The position numbers and the translations under genes are program-made. From JAPPHA01 sp963662705 (GTDB lineage: Bacteria > Pseudomonadota > Alphaproteobacteria > Rhodobacterales > Rhodobacteraceae), in NCBI GenBank assembly GCA_963662705.2, contig OY759767.1, positions 5,766,001 through 5,830,000 of the forward strand: DNA of 64,000 nucleotides, read 5' to 3'. The notes under the pieces are model-generated. The model ran no database searches and was not told the DNA's origin. It saw only the letters and a list, made by a program, of their open reading frames with translations. Below, piece by piece: positions 52,904-62,626 of the stretch (within the stretch, counting starts at the first letter, position 1; each line of letters starts with the position of its first letter).

Positions 52904-55123
52904 CTCACTTCAAAGACGCGAGGCGAAAGCGCAGGCATTTCGGCATCGAACCTGACTTTGCCGTCGACGATCGTGACACCCTCGCCGGCTGGCTTGGCGC
53001 CGGCCGGAAAACCCAAATCGCCAAAGTCGAATTCCTGAGACAAGGCGCCATCTCTCGAAGTCATGTTAAAGCCAACAAACACCGCTGACTTGCGCTCGTC
53101 TAGCAAATGGCCGTGGAGCATCAGGTCGACGCCGACGAAGCGCCCCTCGGCGAAGAACGGCTTCAGCCGCATGTAGGTCTTCACCGCGTCGACATGGCTG
53201 TCCCAAGTCGCATCGCCCGGCTTGAGCCCGCCAATACCCAGATGTCTGCAAGTCGAAGCGTACCACCAGAACGCCAGACAGTTGTCGTTGTCAAACCGCA
53301 AATTGATGTGCAGATAGACCGGAATGTCGTAGGCGAGATTGTACTCATACGTCGACAATGCCTTGCCCGAGAGCAGGTCCGTGAACGGGTTCCACATATA
53401 CTCGAAACCCCAATGCTCGTCGAAGCTCGGCACATCGACGCCGTGCTCGTAGTAGAGCGGCAGATAGTCCTGCGCACCGCTGCGGAGCCGATCATGCGCC
53501 TCGATCAGCAAGTCGGGATACTTCTGCTTGACCCGCTTCATCACCTCGACAAAGCCGCGCGAATGCTCCTCGATAGTCATCGGCACGCTGTGGCCGTGAG
53601 TTGGGTCGTAGCAGGGCACGCAGGTTGCGTGCGCTCGGGCAATGTCGGCGCCGGTGCCCTCGATCCCGTGTTCGTATTCGGTGAAGTCGAACATGAAGAA
53701 GGTCACGCCGTCGCCAGCAAGTTTGAGGAGCCGCTCGGTCTTGTGGTCCTGCCAAGCCTTCGAGCCGCCGCAGATATGCCCTCCCGTATAGAACCGGCTG
53801 TCCCACATCGCGATTTCGCCGTCAGGGCCCCGGCGATAGATTTCCGGGTGTTCCTCGGCGGAGCGTGTGTGCATCATCAAATGCAGCGACAGGCTCAGGC
53901 CGTACTCATCGCGTAACCTGGAGACGAACTCCGGCAGGGGTCCGAGTCGCGCTTCGTCCCAGACTGTAGCGCCCTCGAATATGTCCCAGACAGGATCGAG
54001 GTAGAACGCCTCGACGCCCATTTGCTTCGCGAAATCGGCTTCCCGCCAGAGATCTGGCAGTTCCTGCAACGGCGCATTGTTGCCACCGCGCCAGCCCAGG
54101 TTGAAGAGCTCGTTCCAGTGCACGGGCGGGTTGAAGCTCTTGGGCACCACATGCCCCTTGTCGCGCAGGTAGGCACCGTAAGCCCGGTGGCCGTCTTCCC
54201 AGCCGCCCTCGAACGGCAGGATGGACATGGTGCCGAACCGGAAGATGCGGTTGGCGCCATCGATCGCGACCGGCATGCCCGGCGCCGGCAAATCGGAAAT
54301 AGGCATCGGACGCTGCGACGCCTTCGGACAGCCCGTCCATCACCTCCAGATCGGGGCGCGTATAGAACTCGCCATCGGCCAGCGAAAATTCGATGTGGTC
54401 CTGGGTGTATTTCGCGAAGCAAAACCCGATCTCGCCGTTTTGCCAGCTCCAGGCTTCGGACTGGCGGTTGGGCAGGTTGTTTCCTTCCCAACGGGCTGGC
54501 ATGAGGTCGGCGGCCGAGTAATCTTCCATAAGGAAGTCCTTCGCCTGACCCCGGCGGCGGCGGAACGGCACGGCGCCGAGCCGGAACTCATCCATACTGT
54601 CGACCCAAGCCGCCGCGCGCGCATCGAACAGGCGCTTGCGAAATCCGAACCGGTATTTCGAAACGACGTGCCGGTCATGCCCGTAGCGGTGGTTCAGGGA
54701 AATCTGTTCGTCGAACCGATCCTTGTCGGCGAACAGAACGAAACTGTGTTCGAGCACGACATCGGTTGGCCCGTTGCGGCCGAAATCGAAACGCCCGACC
54801 AGCTTCAACATCGCGGTTCCCGATGCGTCATCTTCGTCGACGCTCCATTCGATCAACCTTGCCCCGGACGAGGAGGCCGGTCCGCCGTTGAACCCGGTCC
54901 TGCTTTCCGCGGCCGAAGCCAGATCGATCTCGTAGCAGTAGTTTTCGTTGGCTACTTCATGGCCCGTCCCGATATGGATGAGGCGCCGGGGATTGACGTA
55001 CGGCCCGAGGTCCGCTTCCAACTTCCAGAACCTGTTCTGGAAGGTCAGGATATCAAAACCTCTTTCCGATCGCGCCAGTTCTGCTGACGCGATCGGACCC
55101 GTGCGGGAGGTTGCCAATTTCAC
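52894..55123 (-). pseudogene. Glycoside hydrolase, alpha-galactosidase-like, split by a frameshift
   Basis: Two frames together give a protein of about 740 residues. The first (55123 to about 54300) is a beta-sandwich domain (MKLATSRTG..., RLIHIGTGHEVANENYCYEID). The second (about 54306 to 52894) is the catalytic barrel with FNPPVHWNELFNLGW, GVEAFYLDPVWDIFEGATVWDE, TFFMFDFTEYEHG (candidate nucleophile Asp) and LLIEAHDRLRSG. This architecture resembles clan GH-D enzymes (GH36/GH27-like). Both halves look well conserved right up to the join, so the shift is recent or an assembly error. It is tightly packed between the binding protein (3 bases) and the permease. Confidence 0.7.
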
Positions 55124-55126
55124 GTC

Positions 55127-56491
55127 TTACGTAACCTGTGAGTTGTATCTCGACTCCGCGGCGGACAGTGCGTCCTCGGCGGATCGCTGTCCAGTGAGGA
55201 AGCGCTGGAACGCCGTCTGCATCTGATCGAACAGCAATCCAGAGTCGGCGGCGGCCGGCATGCCACGTCCCGCTTCGGCCGCATAAGCCCCCTGGAAGCG
55301 CCAAGCGTCGTCCTTGGCCCGAACCTGCGGGGAATCAAGCACACTGGGGCGCGTTGGCAGCCGGCCCTCGGTGTGTTCGACAACGATGGCCTGGCTCTCC
55401 GCGCTTGTCACGTGCAGAGCGAACTCGGCGGCCAGCTCCTGCTGGGCGTCGTCGATGCCAGTGCGGGCCGGAAGTTCGAAGCCCCAGAAGCCCGAAAGCG
55501 CCGCATCCGGCGCATCCGCGTTGGGGCGCGGCGTGCGGAAGTAACCGATGTTGTCGCTGTGTCCCGCAGCCACCGCGCGCCACCAGTCCCACGCGCCGTT
55601 CTTGGACACCGCAACCTTGTGGCTGAGGATCTGGTCGGCGTAGGCGCCGCCGTCGAAAATCGCGATCAGGTCAGGACTCGACACCTGCTCCTCGTTCATG
55701 AGGCGGTTGTAGAAGCCAAACACCTCATGCATCTCCGGCGTGTTGAGAACCGCGCGTCCGTCGGCATCGAGCACGTCGCCGCCCAGCATCCAAAGCTGCG
55801 ACAACAGCGATTGCGTCGGCGTATGCACCGAGTTGCCGGCCCAGAAACTGTACGGATTTTCAACGCCCGTCGACTTGATTGCCTTCAATTGCTCGACGAA
55901 CTCGTCCCAAGTAGAAGCGGGATCGGAAAGCCCGGCCGCCGCGAAATCCGACTTCCAGTACAACTCGTGACGGCAGTCGGTCGTCCAGGGTGCGCCATAG
56001 ATGGCGCCGTCATACGACGCGACGCCGCGCAACAGGTGCTGGTTATAGTCGTCCCACTGGTCGCTGAACTGGTCCATTGGTAACAGAAAGCCGCCACGCG
56101 CTAACTTGGGGATGTTGAGGTCGTTGACCTGTACCACATCCGATTCGGTACCGCTTTGAGACGCGAGAATGACGGCAGGCGTCACCTGGTCCCAGGCCAC
56201 TTCCTCGAACTGGACTTCAACGTCCGGATGCCTTTCCTTCCAGTTCTGCGCAATGCCCCAGATGGCTCGCTTGAAGGTTCCGTCGCCGCTTTCGGGCTCG
56301 CTTGCGGCATGCCACCCATCCGCGAAATGGTGCGGCTCGATCGTCAGCACCTTCAGGGAGCGCCCGCCCGACTGGGCCGCCGCGCTGCGAATTCCGAAAG
56401 CACTCGGGGCGGCCAAAGCTGCAGCTGCACCTTTGAGAACTGTGCGCCGGTTCAGCTTGGACCGATTGTTGGAAACTCCGTTAACTGGCAT
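55127..56491 (-). CDS. Sugar ABC binding protein with Tat signal
   Basis: A family 1 extracellular binding protein of 454 residues. A twin-arginine motif NRRTVLKG (about 14-21) and hydrophobic AAAALAAPSAFG precede a cleavage region near AAAQS (about 40). The mature part shows TIEPHHFADGW, VQFEEVAWDQVTPAVILASQSG and YGAPWTTDCRHELYWKSDF. Tat export suggests that it folds in the cytoplasm. It is the first gene of the operon with glycoside hydrolase and two permeases. The ligand is probably an oligosaccharide or glycoside. Confidence 0.87.
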   Translation of the reverse strand: MPVNGVSNNRSKLNRRTVLKGAAAALAAPSAFGIRSAAAQSGGRSLKVLTIEPHHFADGWHAASEPESGDGTFKRAIWGIAQNWKERHPDVEVQFEEVAWDQVTPAVILASQSGTESDVVQVNDLNIPKLARGGFLLPMDQFSDQWDDYNQHLLRGVASYDGAIYGAPWTTDCRHELYWKSDFAAAGLSDPASTWDEFVEQLKAIKSTGVENPYSFWAGNSVHTPTQSLLSQLWMLGGDVLDADGRAVLNTPEMHEVFGFYNRLMNEEQVSSPDLIAIFDGGAYADQILSHKVAVSKNGAWDWWRAVAAGHSDNIGYFRTPRPNADAPDAALSGFWGFELPARTGIDDAQQELAAEFALHVTSAESQAIVVEHTEGRLPTRPSVLDSPQVRAKDDAWRFQGAYAAEAGRGMPAAADSGLLFDQMQTAFQRFLTGQRSAEDALSAAESRYNSQVT

Positions 56492-56527
56492 TTCATCTAT
56501 CTCCTATCATGGTTGGCCTGCTGACAT

Positions 56528-56536
56528 GGTCACCTG
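56528..56536. promoter_or_regulatory. Shared motif CAGGTGACC, site 2
   Basis: Read on the minus strand, CAGGTGACC occurs 37-45 bases before the binding-protein start, with AATT nearby, as at 49465. It is a candidate operator for the GntR regulator at 50412. Confidence 0.3.
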
Positions 56537-57645
56537 TCCAATTTATCACTTTGCCTATCGGAGTCAGCATTTGTTTGGCCAGAGAACGCGAGGAATTGAC
56601 TGCGCGCCGCCGAAGCCTTTCAGCGCAACCGCACTGCCCGCGTTTGGGGTTCAGTGTTCGGTGATGCAGACCAGTTCGTGGCCAACACGAACCCAAGTGC
56701 CGGTCAGCAGCCCGGGGATGGGTGGCGGAGGAGAAAACGACGCGCTGAAGCTGGCAATGGTCTGAAACAGCGGGAAGGAATTGCCGTTGGACGCGTGTCC
56801 GGCGATCTCGTTTTGGCAGGTGGTTTGGCGTTCCACGCTGTTTATGCGCCCAAGCCGCGTGACCTGCGTTGGTTTCGGGTGCTCGCCGATCACGAAATTT
56901 GCCGTCGCACTACCTGCACGCCTTCACCGAATCCGAGTACGGAATTGCCAAGAGCAGGCGCGTTCGGGTCACAGACCTCGCCGGCAAAACCAGCACCCGC
57001 CCATCGCTGCTCCAGGGAGGAGAAGAACGCCCGCCCGTGTCGTATCAACCTGTCCAGGCAACGGAATGGGCTGGCGTCGGCAATCACCCGGTCCAGATCG
57101 CGCGGCACAATCTGCTCGCGACAATGGCGAAACCACGATGCCCGTGGTTCAAGGGTGCACTCCCCGGATCCACTTCCCGATTTCGCTGTCGACCACTCCC
57201 CGATGGCGAATGTCGGTCAGATAGGCGACGACCCGATAAATGTGTTCCGTCGACCCCCCGGACCCGTCACGGCACGTCCAGCGCAGCGGGATGGTGTTGC
57301 GGCTGAGGATTTGTTCCGAAGCTCAGGTCGCAGGGACGCGATACGCCTGGCAGGGGTCATTGTCGAGATTCCGTTCGGGATGGGTCTCACGGGTTTTGAA
57401 CGGACGAATTCTGCGATGCGATGTCACGTCAGCGTTTCTGCCGATTTCCAGTTGCCGTCCCGCCGGCGGCCGGGATCCGGGGTTGCGATCCGGTGCCCAC
57501 GCCGGGCAGTGCCTGCCACAACCGAGAGGCACTTCCAATCGTCGAATGCCGATGGCCGTCGGGTCCCCTGATCCCGGGCTCTGTTCGGCCGGGTCCGGCC
57601 CGGGATCCGAAACGCAAGGGACTGCGCCCCATGGCCCCGGCCCCG
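56537..57645. other. Long stretch without an assignable gene; possible decayed minus-strand ORFs
   Basis: Three minus-strand pieces have protein-like composition but no family I recognise. One reads SEQILSRNTIPLRWTCRDG then EHIYRVVAYLTDIRHRGVVD (about 57321-57172). One reads AGFAGEVCDPNAPALGNSVLGF (57108-56890). One starts in an ATGA overlap at 56893 and ends at 56651. They may be one gene broken by frameshifts. The 57400-57640 part is GC-rich, with no gene seen. Confidence 0.35.
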
Positions 57646-58716
57646 TCATGGCTCGGGGTTTCGGACATGCCGGGCAGCCAATGGCACCGTGAGGGTCACG
57701 AGAAAGTACCGGAGCAGGTGGTGCGAGATGACGAAGGCAAGGTCCGCCCCCGCAATGATTCCGATGATCACCATTTCACCCTGCCCACCCGGCAGGAAAG
57801 CCAGAAGGGCGTCAAGGGGCGCGGCCAGACCCAGTGACACCACCAGGAGCACGGCGCTGCCGCTGATCACCGTCAGGACCACGCTGTAGGCCGCGCCCGC
57901 CGCGACGTCGGTTCGCAGTTCGCGAAGGGTCACCCCGGCGTATTTGACGCCGACGGAGAGACCGATCACGAATTGCATGGCCCAGATCATCTCGGCTGGC
58001 GGACGCCCAGTGATGACGCCCGAAAGGCTGAGGCCGGCGGTCAGCAACAGCGGGCCGATGATCGACGCTCCAAACAAGCGGATTCGCTCGGCGAGCCACC
58101 AGCCGACCGGCCCCGCGAGAAGCATGATGACTGTCTCCCAGGGATCGATCGGCGGACCGGCAACAGCGGGTGGTCGTGTCAGGTCCAGCCCCCAGAACAG
58201 ATGGAGGAAAAAGGGGGCGGCCGAGACAATGAGCATGACCCGGGTGGCATGAATGAGCGACAGGGTGCGCATGTTTCCTCCGGCCGCCTCGCCAAAGGTA
58301 AGCATCTCCTGTAGACCCCCCGGCATCGCCGAAAAATAGGCCGTCGCCCTGTCATAACGGAAAACGCAACGGAGCAGCGGATAGCCGACTGCGGCGATCA
58401 GGCAGGTATAGACCGCCATGAGCGCCAGTGACGGCGCCAGCGCCGGCAACCCCAAGATGACGGCGGGCGTCACCGAGGCACCAACGGTCACGGCAAGATA
58501 GGTCCGAAAGAGATCCGAGACGATGCCGTAACTCTCCATCCTGACCTGCAGCAACGCCGCGACAAGGCAGGCGAAGAGAGACCCAAGAAGCAGGGGAACC
58601 GGAAAGTCGAGAACAGCCGCGATCGCCGCACCGGCAGCGGCATATCCCGTGGTCACCGCCCGGCGGCGCCAGATGGTGGGCACGCGCCGGTAACGCGATG
58701 ACAATCCCGAACTCAC
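57646..58716 (-). CDS. AbrB-family membrane protein
   Basis: A polytopic protein of 356 residues with ten or so hydrophobic segments. It has two related halves, each with the duplicated AbrB membrane motif: FPVPLLLGSLFACL and ASIIGPLLLTAGLSLSG at equivalent positions, and AYFSAMPGGLQEMLTFGEAAGG with the later FLPGGQGEMVIIGIIAGAD. Family members (E. coli AbrB) are linked to regulation or transport of monooxygenase or amino-acid related compounds. Its GTG start overlaps the TGA of the upstream ORF (TTGTGAG), implying coupling. The substrate is unknown. Confidence 0.85.
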   Translation of the reverse strand: MSSGLSSRYRRVPTIWRRRAVTTGYAAAGAAIAAVLDFPVPLLLGSLFACLVAALLQVRMESYGIVSDLFRTYLAVTVGASVTPAVILGLPALAPSLALMAVYTCLIAAVGYPLLRCVFRYDRATAYFSAMPGGLQEMLTFGEAAGGNMRTLSLIHATRVMLIVSAAPFFLHLFWGLDLTRPPAVAGPPIDPWETVIMLLAGPVGWWLAERIRLFGASIIGPLLLTAGLSLSGVITGRPPAEMIWAMQFVIGLSVGVKYAGVTLRELRTDVAAGAAYSVVLTVISGSAVLLVVSLGLAAPLDALLAFLPGGQGEMVIIGIIAGADLAFVISHHLLRYFLVTLTVPLAARHVRNPEP

Positions 58717-59309
58717 AAGATCTGCCCTGCGGACAGTGCCACGGCCCGCGTTCGACCGGCCGCCAGCGCTGCCTGCGACTTCTGGCCCTGTTCGCGGATG
58801 TCCCGTGCCGCATTTGGCGTCGCTCGCAATTCCTGGATTCCGGTCGTCAGGGGATCGACGCGGTCCGGCTCGCTGTCCATCCCTCCGTCAACCGCCAGCA
58901 GCTGCGACGCCAACGGCCCGGCCTCCGTCGCAGACAGGCCCGCAATCATGCGCGCGATACTCCAGAACACGGGCCCGATCCGTTCCGGCTACCGGGAATA
59001 GCGGGCCCGGTTCCGCGGGGAGCGGTCGGTCGTGGCGATTTCGTCGCGGAAGCGTCCTCCGGGTGCAGCGGTCAAAAGACCGTCGGCTCGCAAGGCCGCA
59101 AGTTTTGCCGTCAACTGCTCCGAGAAACCCGGTTCGCAGCTGGTTGCCGGATCCCGATCACCGCCCGATTCCAGGCTGACCGGGACCTCGGCAGCGTCCT
59201 GTAACAGGGCGAAGGTTCTCGTCAGGCGCCGCCGGTCACAGCGGCCGCCGCGCTCGCCGATCGCATCGATCAGCGGCGCCAGCACGGCCGCGCTCCGCAT
59301 CTTGCTCAT
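58713..59309 (-). pseudogene. Unrecognised ORF with one amber codon, coupled to the AbrB gene
   Basis: One minus-strand frame runs from ATG 59309 to TGA 58713 (about 198 codons), broken only by TAG at 58989-58991. The N-terminal half is helical (VLAPLIDAIGERGGRCDRRRLTRTFALLQDAAEVP). The second half reads PVFWSIARMIAGLSATEAGPLASQLLAVDG. The stop overlaps the AbrB start, as in operons. I do not recognise the family. It may be a dead partner gene. Confidence 0.45.
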
Positions 59310-59642
59310 CGTCCTGTATGGTCTCCCGACTTTGGGTGGTCGACCCCACCAGCCACCATCCGAAACCCGGATATCGGATGCTTCGCCCGGGATCGAACGC
59401 TGGCCGCCGAGCCCATCCCGGGACGAGACATTGATACCAGCCCATCCGAATACCCTTCCTGCAGGGCGGGGTGCAAGGGATTGATCGACCGTATCGGGAA
59501 TTCGTCCCTGGTTTCGCCGTTCAATTGGTCGTGGTGCTTTGGCAAAACCCGATTCCGGCGGTTACAGAGAGAGTGCCACCGACCGGGCAAATGCCCGACG
59601 CTGTCAGTAACTCCCCAACAACCCAACGGGGGTCCCGCCCTA
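59310..59642. other. Spacer before the IS4 fragment
   Basis: No recognisable gene in about 330 bases on either strand. Confidence 0.35.
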
Positions 59643-59985
59643 TCACTTTGTCACACTGACCTCCGGGTTCTGGTCTCCTTTTCGGTCTTTCCTGTCCCAT
59701 TCTTCCTTGGCCTTGATGGCGATGACTGCAAGAGACAGGAACCTCACGCCTTCCCAGAGCTTCTGAGTGCCGGGTAACGGCTGGCGCTTCGAGGGATGAA
59801 AGCCCGCCAGGCCGCCCGTCAGCACGACGAAGCCCGCGATGGTCATCTCCGGCGGTCCCCGGGGGACCTTGAAACCATGGCGGGACCCAACAGCACAGAG
59901 CGCCCAGATGTCGTCCTCGGTGACGTGGCAATTGGCTGGTTCGTCCGGCCTCTCGCGCGCAAGAAGCGAAAGATCCCACACCCTG
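59643..59985 (-). pseudogene. Second IS4-family transposase C-terminal fragment
   Basis: Reads WDLSLLARERPDEPANCHVTEDD, HGFKVPRGPP and GFHPSKRQPLPGTQKLWEG, then AIKAKEEWDRKDRKGD to the stop at 59643. It is nearly the same as the fragment at 32834-33179 but without its frameshift. It is truncated on its 5' side exactly at a 20-bp palindrome. The rest of the transposase is absent. Confidence 0.85.
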
Positions 59986-60005
59986 TAACAGGAACGTTCC
60001 TGTTA
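59986..60005. repeat. Perfect 20-bp palindrome
   Basis: TAACAGGAACGTTCCTGTTA is its own reverse complement. It marks the junction between the IS4 tail fragment and the IS91-side DNA. Confidence 0.8.
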
Positions 60006-60012
60006 TGAATAG

Positions 60013-60049
60013 GCTTTTATGGATCGTGCGTAGCACGTTCGATAAAAGC
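60013..60049. repeat. Subterminal hairpin, candidate IS91 end
   Basis: GCTTTTAT (60013-60020) pairs with ATAAAAGC (60042-60049), and inside it CGTGC pairs with GCACG (60025-60029 with 60033-60037). IS91-type (HUH) elements carry a palindrome close to one end. The remainder of 60050-60316 has no gene. Confidence 0.5.
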
Positions 60050-60316
60050 ATTGAGCTGAGCCGCGCTCGCTGACGGTGAGTTTCTATGGGATTTCTATTC
60101 GCCGAAGCGAGCTTTATCGCGCCGGTCTGAAGCGCTTCGCTCCCGGCATCGATGCTGCCGCGATGGTCCTGATCCGGTCCGGGCAGGGGATTTCGTTGAT
60201 TTTGTAACCCGGCAAGGCATCTTTCGCCACTTCGGGAACGATGCGCGCAGCAGGAGCCTGCCCGGGTCGAGCATCGAACCGGGATTAGGTCCGGATCACC
60301 TTGTGAGATTTCATTG

Positions 60317-61534
60317 TCATGGCGGCGGCCTTGGCCTGGGGATTTGCCACACGGTCTCGGGCGGCGCCTTTGAAATGGGGACTTGCCGCAGCGGGCCGTG
60401 CCCGCAGTGTTCGCAGACGGTGATGTCCTTCCCGGTCAGGCGCAGCATCATCGCCTGGGTGTTCTCCGGTACGAACGGTTCGGGTTCAGGCTGGCCGAGC
60501 AGCTCCCGGCAGCGGGCGAGCTTGGTGGCGCGGAAGCGATTGGCAAGCAACCCGTAGTGGCGCAGCCGGGTGAAACCGTGCGGCAGCACATGCAGGAGAA
60601 ACCGGCGGATGAATTCGTCGGCATCGAGCTGCATGACCTTGACCTTGTTGCCGTGCGCGTAGTCGCGCCAGCGGAAGCGGACGTGCTCGCCGTCGAAATC
60701 GACGAGACGGTGATTGGAGATCGCCGTCTTGTGGGTGTAGCGTCCGAGGTAGCCCAGCACCTGGCCCGTGTCCGCGAACGGTGCCTTGGTATAGACCACC
60801 CAGTCCCTGGACCTCAGCGCGGCTGTCAACCGCGCGAAGGCGTGATCGTCGTCACTGTCGGGATTGGAGCGGAGCTCGCCATTGCGGCGGGCGGTGGTGA
60901 GGAAGTCGAGATACTTTCCGCGAAAGACCTTCGAGAGTGCCCGTGTGGGGAACAGGAAGCCTTTCCGGGTCGGGGAGAGCCAGCGTTCCTTGTCCGGGCT
61001 CAGGCCGCCATCGGTGACGATGCAATGGACATGGATGTGCTGTCCGAGGTTCTGTCCCCAGGTGTGCAGGACCATGGTGATGCCGAGTTCACCGCCGAGC
61101 CAGCGGGGATTGTGGCCGAATTCGAGCAGGGTGCGGGACGCGGCCTTGAAGAGCAGCTTGTAGATGGCAGCGGGATTCGCCTGCGCGAGAGGATTGAGTT
61201 CGTGCGGCAGCGTGAACACCACGTGCCAGTAGCCGATGTCGAGCAGGTCGGCGCACTGCTTCTCGACCCACTGCGTCTGCGCGAGCGACTGGCACTTGGG
61301 GCAGTGCCGGTTCCGGCACGACGCATACTGGATCGTTACCATGCCACATTCGTCGCATTGGGTCTTGAAGCCGCCGAGCGCGGCGGTGCGACAGTGTATC
61401 AGGTCGTTCACGACCCGGTGTTGTTGAGGCGACAGCGGATGCGCCGCACCGTAGGCATCGGCGCGTGCGCGCAGGATGTCGGCCACCTCCAGCGCCGGCC
61501 GCACGGCCGGCGCTGCATGGTCTGCATGTGCCAT
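60317..61534 (-). CDS. IS91-family rolling-circle transposase
   Basis: A protein of 405 residues, apparently intact. An N-terminal zinc-binding cluster (CDECGMVTIQYASCRNRHCPKC, about 60-81) is followed by the HUH motif in GQHIHVHCIVTDGG (about 165-178) and the catalytic Tyr region GYLGRYTHKTAISNHR. It nicks and rejoins single strands for rolling-circle transposition. It is preceded by a tyrosine recombinase gene with 3 bases between them, a pairing known for part of this family. Confidence 0.9.
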   Translation of the reverse strand: MAHADHAAPAVRPALEVADILRARADAYGAAHPLSPQQHRVVNDLIHCRTAALGGFKTQCDECGMVTIQYASCRNRHCPKCQSLAQTQWVEKQCADLLDIGYWHVVFTLPHELNPLAQANPAAIYKLLFKAASRTLLEFGHNPRWLGGELGITMVLHTWGQNLGQHIHVHCIVTDGGLSPDKERWLSPTRKGFLFPTRALSKVFRGKYLDFLTTARRNGELRSNPDSDDDHAFARLTAALRSRDWVVYTKAPFADTGQVLGYLGRYTHKTAISNHRLVDFDGEHVRFRWRDYAHGNKVKVMQLDADEFIRRFLLHVLPHGFTRLRHYGLLANRFRATKLARCRELLGQPEPEPFVPENTQAMMLRLTGKDITVCEHCGHGPLRQVPISKAPPETVWQIPRPRPPP

Positions 61535-61537
61535 GGT

Positions 61538-62392
61538 TCAGGCCGGAACGGCCTTCGGGAACTCCAGCAAATCCAGCGGGGACGGCGTGGCGCTTGTCTT
61601 CTCGCGGGCGAGATGCAGGTAGCGCATGGTCGAGCGGATCGACCTGTGACCGAGACGGCGCTGAATGACAGGGAGTTCGACCCCCGCCTCCAGAAGCCCC
61701 GTGGCATAGCAATGTCGAAGGGTATGAATGCCTCCTGACTTGGTAATCCCGGCCTTCTCCTTGGCTCGGTGAAAGATGTGTCCTGCTCCGCGACGGGTCA
61801 ACGGCCGGTCGCTGTACCGGCTGGGGAACAGCCAGGTCTGCGGACGTTGGTGACGCCAGTAGTCACGCAATTGCGTGAGAAGCCGCTGCGAGAGCGGGAC
61901 GTAGCGGTCCTTGTTTCCCTTGCCCTGGTCGATGCGCAGGCACATCCGCCCGGAATCGATGTCCGAAACCTGAAGATGGCAGATCTCGCTGGCGCGGAGC
62001 CCCGCGGCATAGGCCGTCATCAACAAGGCACGATGCCTGATGTTGGTGGTGACCGAAAACAGCCGCACCAACTCGTCGTGGTTGAGGATCTCGGGCAACT
62101 TCGAAGGCGTCTTGGCGCCGGGCACATAGAAGTGCGGGTCCGGCCGACCGAGCGTGATGCGGTACAGAAAGCGGATCCCGTGCCGCACACAGTTGCAGCT
62201 CTGCCAGGTCAGTCCGCGCTCCTCGTGAAGGTGGAGCAGGTAGTCCTGAACCTCCTGTGCGGAGATCTTCTCGGGGCTGCGCTTGTAGTGACATGCGAGC
62301 CCAGAGACGGAGTGGAGATACAAACGCATCGTGTTCTCGGTCAGGCCGCGAACGGTCATGTCGTTAATCATTCGTTTGCGTAACGGTGTCAT
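61538..62392 (-). CDS. Tyrosine recombinase associated with the IS91 element
   Basis: A protein of 284 residues, XerC/D-like. A SAM-like N-terminal domain (TENTMRLYLHSVSGLACHYKRSPE) is followed by the catalytic domain with Arg in GLRASEICHL (about 152), HTLRHCYATGLLE (His/Arg, about 222-234) and the nucleophile Tyr in MRYLH (about 261). It is translated just before the IS91 transposase, so they probably act as one mobile unit. Confidence 0.9.
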   Translation of the reverse strand: MTPLRKRMINDMTVRGLTENTMRLYLHSVSGLACHYKRSPEKISAQEVQDYLLHLHEERGLTWQSCNCVRHGIRFLYRITLGRPDPHFYVPGAKTPSKLPEILNHDELVRLFSVTTNIRHRALLMTAYAAGLRASEICHLQVSDIDSGRMCLRIDQGKGNKDRYVPLSQRLLTQLRDYWRHQRPQTWLFPSRYSDRPLTRRGAGHIFHRAKEKAGITKSGGIHTLRHCYATGLLEAGVELPVIQRRLGHRSIRSTMRYLHLAREKTSATPSPLDLLEFPKAVPA

Positions 62393-62626
62393 GGGTCTTC
62401 TCCCTCGAAGTGTGATTGGTCATGGAGAACACCGGCACCTGTAGCGGCCGGTGCATCCACAACCGATTGTCACCAAACGGGAGAGAGATGGAAACGCCTC
62501 AATGCACCGAACGAAGACGATGAAACGCGCGAAAACGGTTGTTCAGGGCGCACAACACAACACCTGCAAGGCGCCACCCGCCGCGGAACGCGGCTCAGTT
62601 CAACAGGGTTTATGGGAACCAAATGG

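Noticed and set aside
52106..53038. A 310-codon His/Asp/Gln-rich plus-strand frame
   Set aside because: Antisense of a permease; such composition is typical of reversed membrane protein codons.
60383..61738. A 451-codon plus-strand frame opposite the IS91 transposase
   Set aside because: No domain is recognisable, while the minus strand encodes a complete HUH transposase and recombinase.
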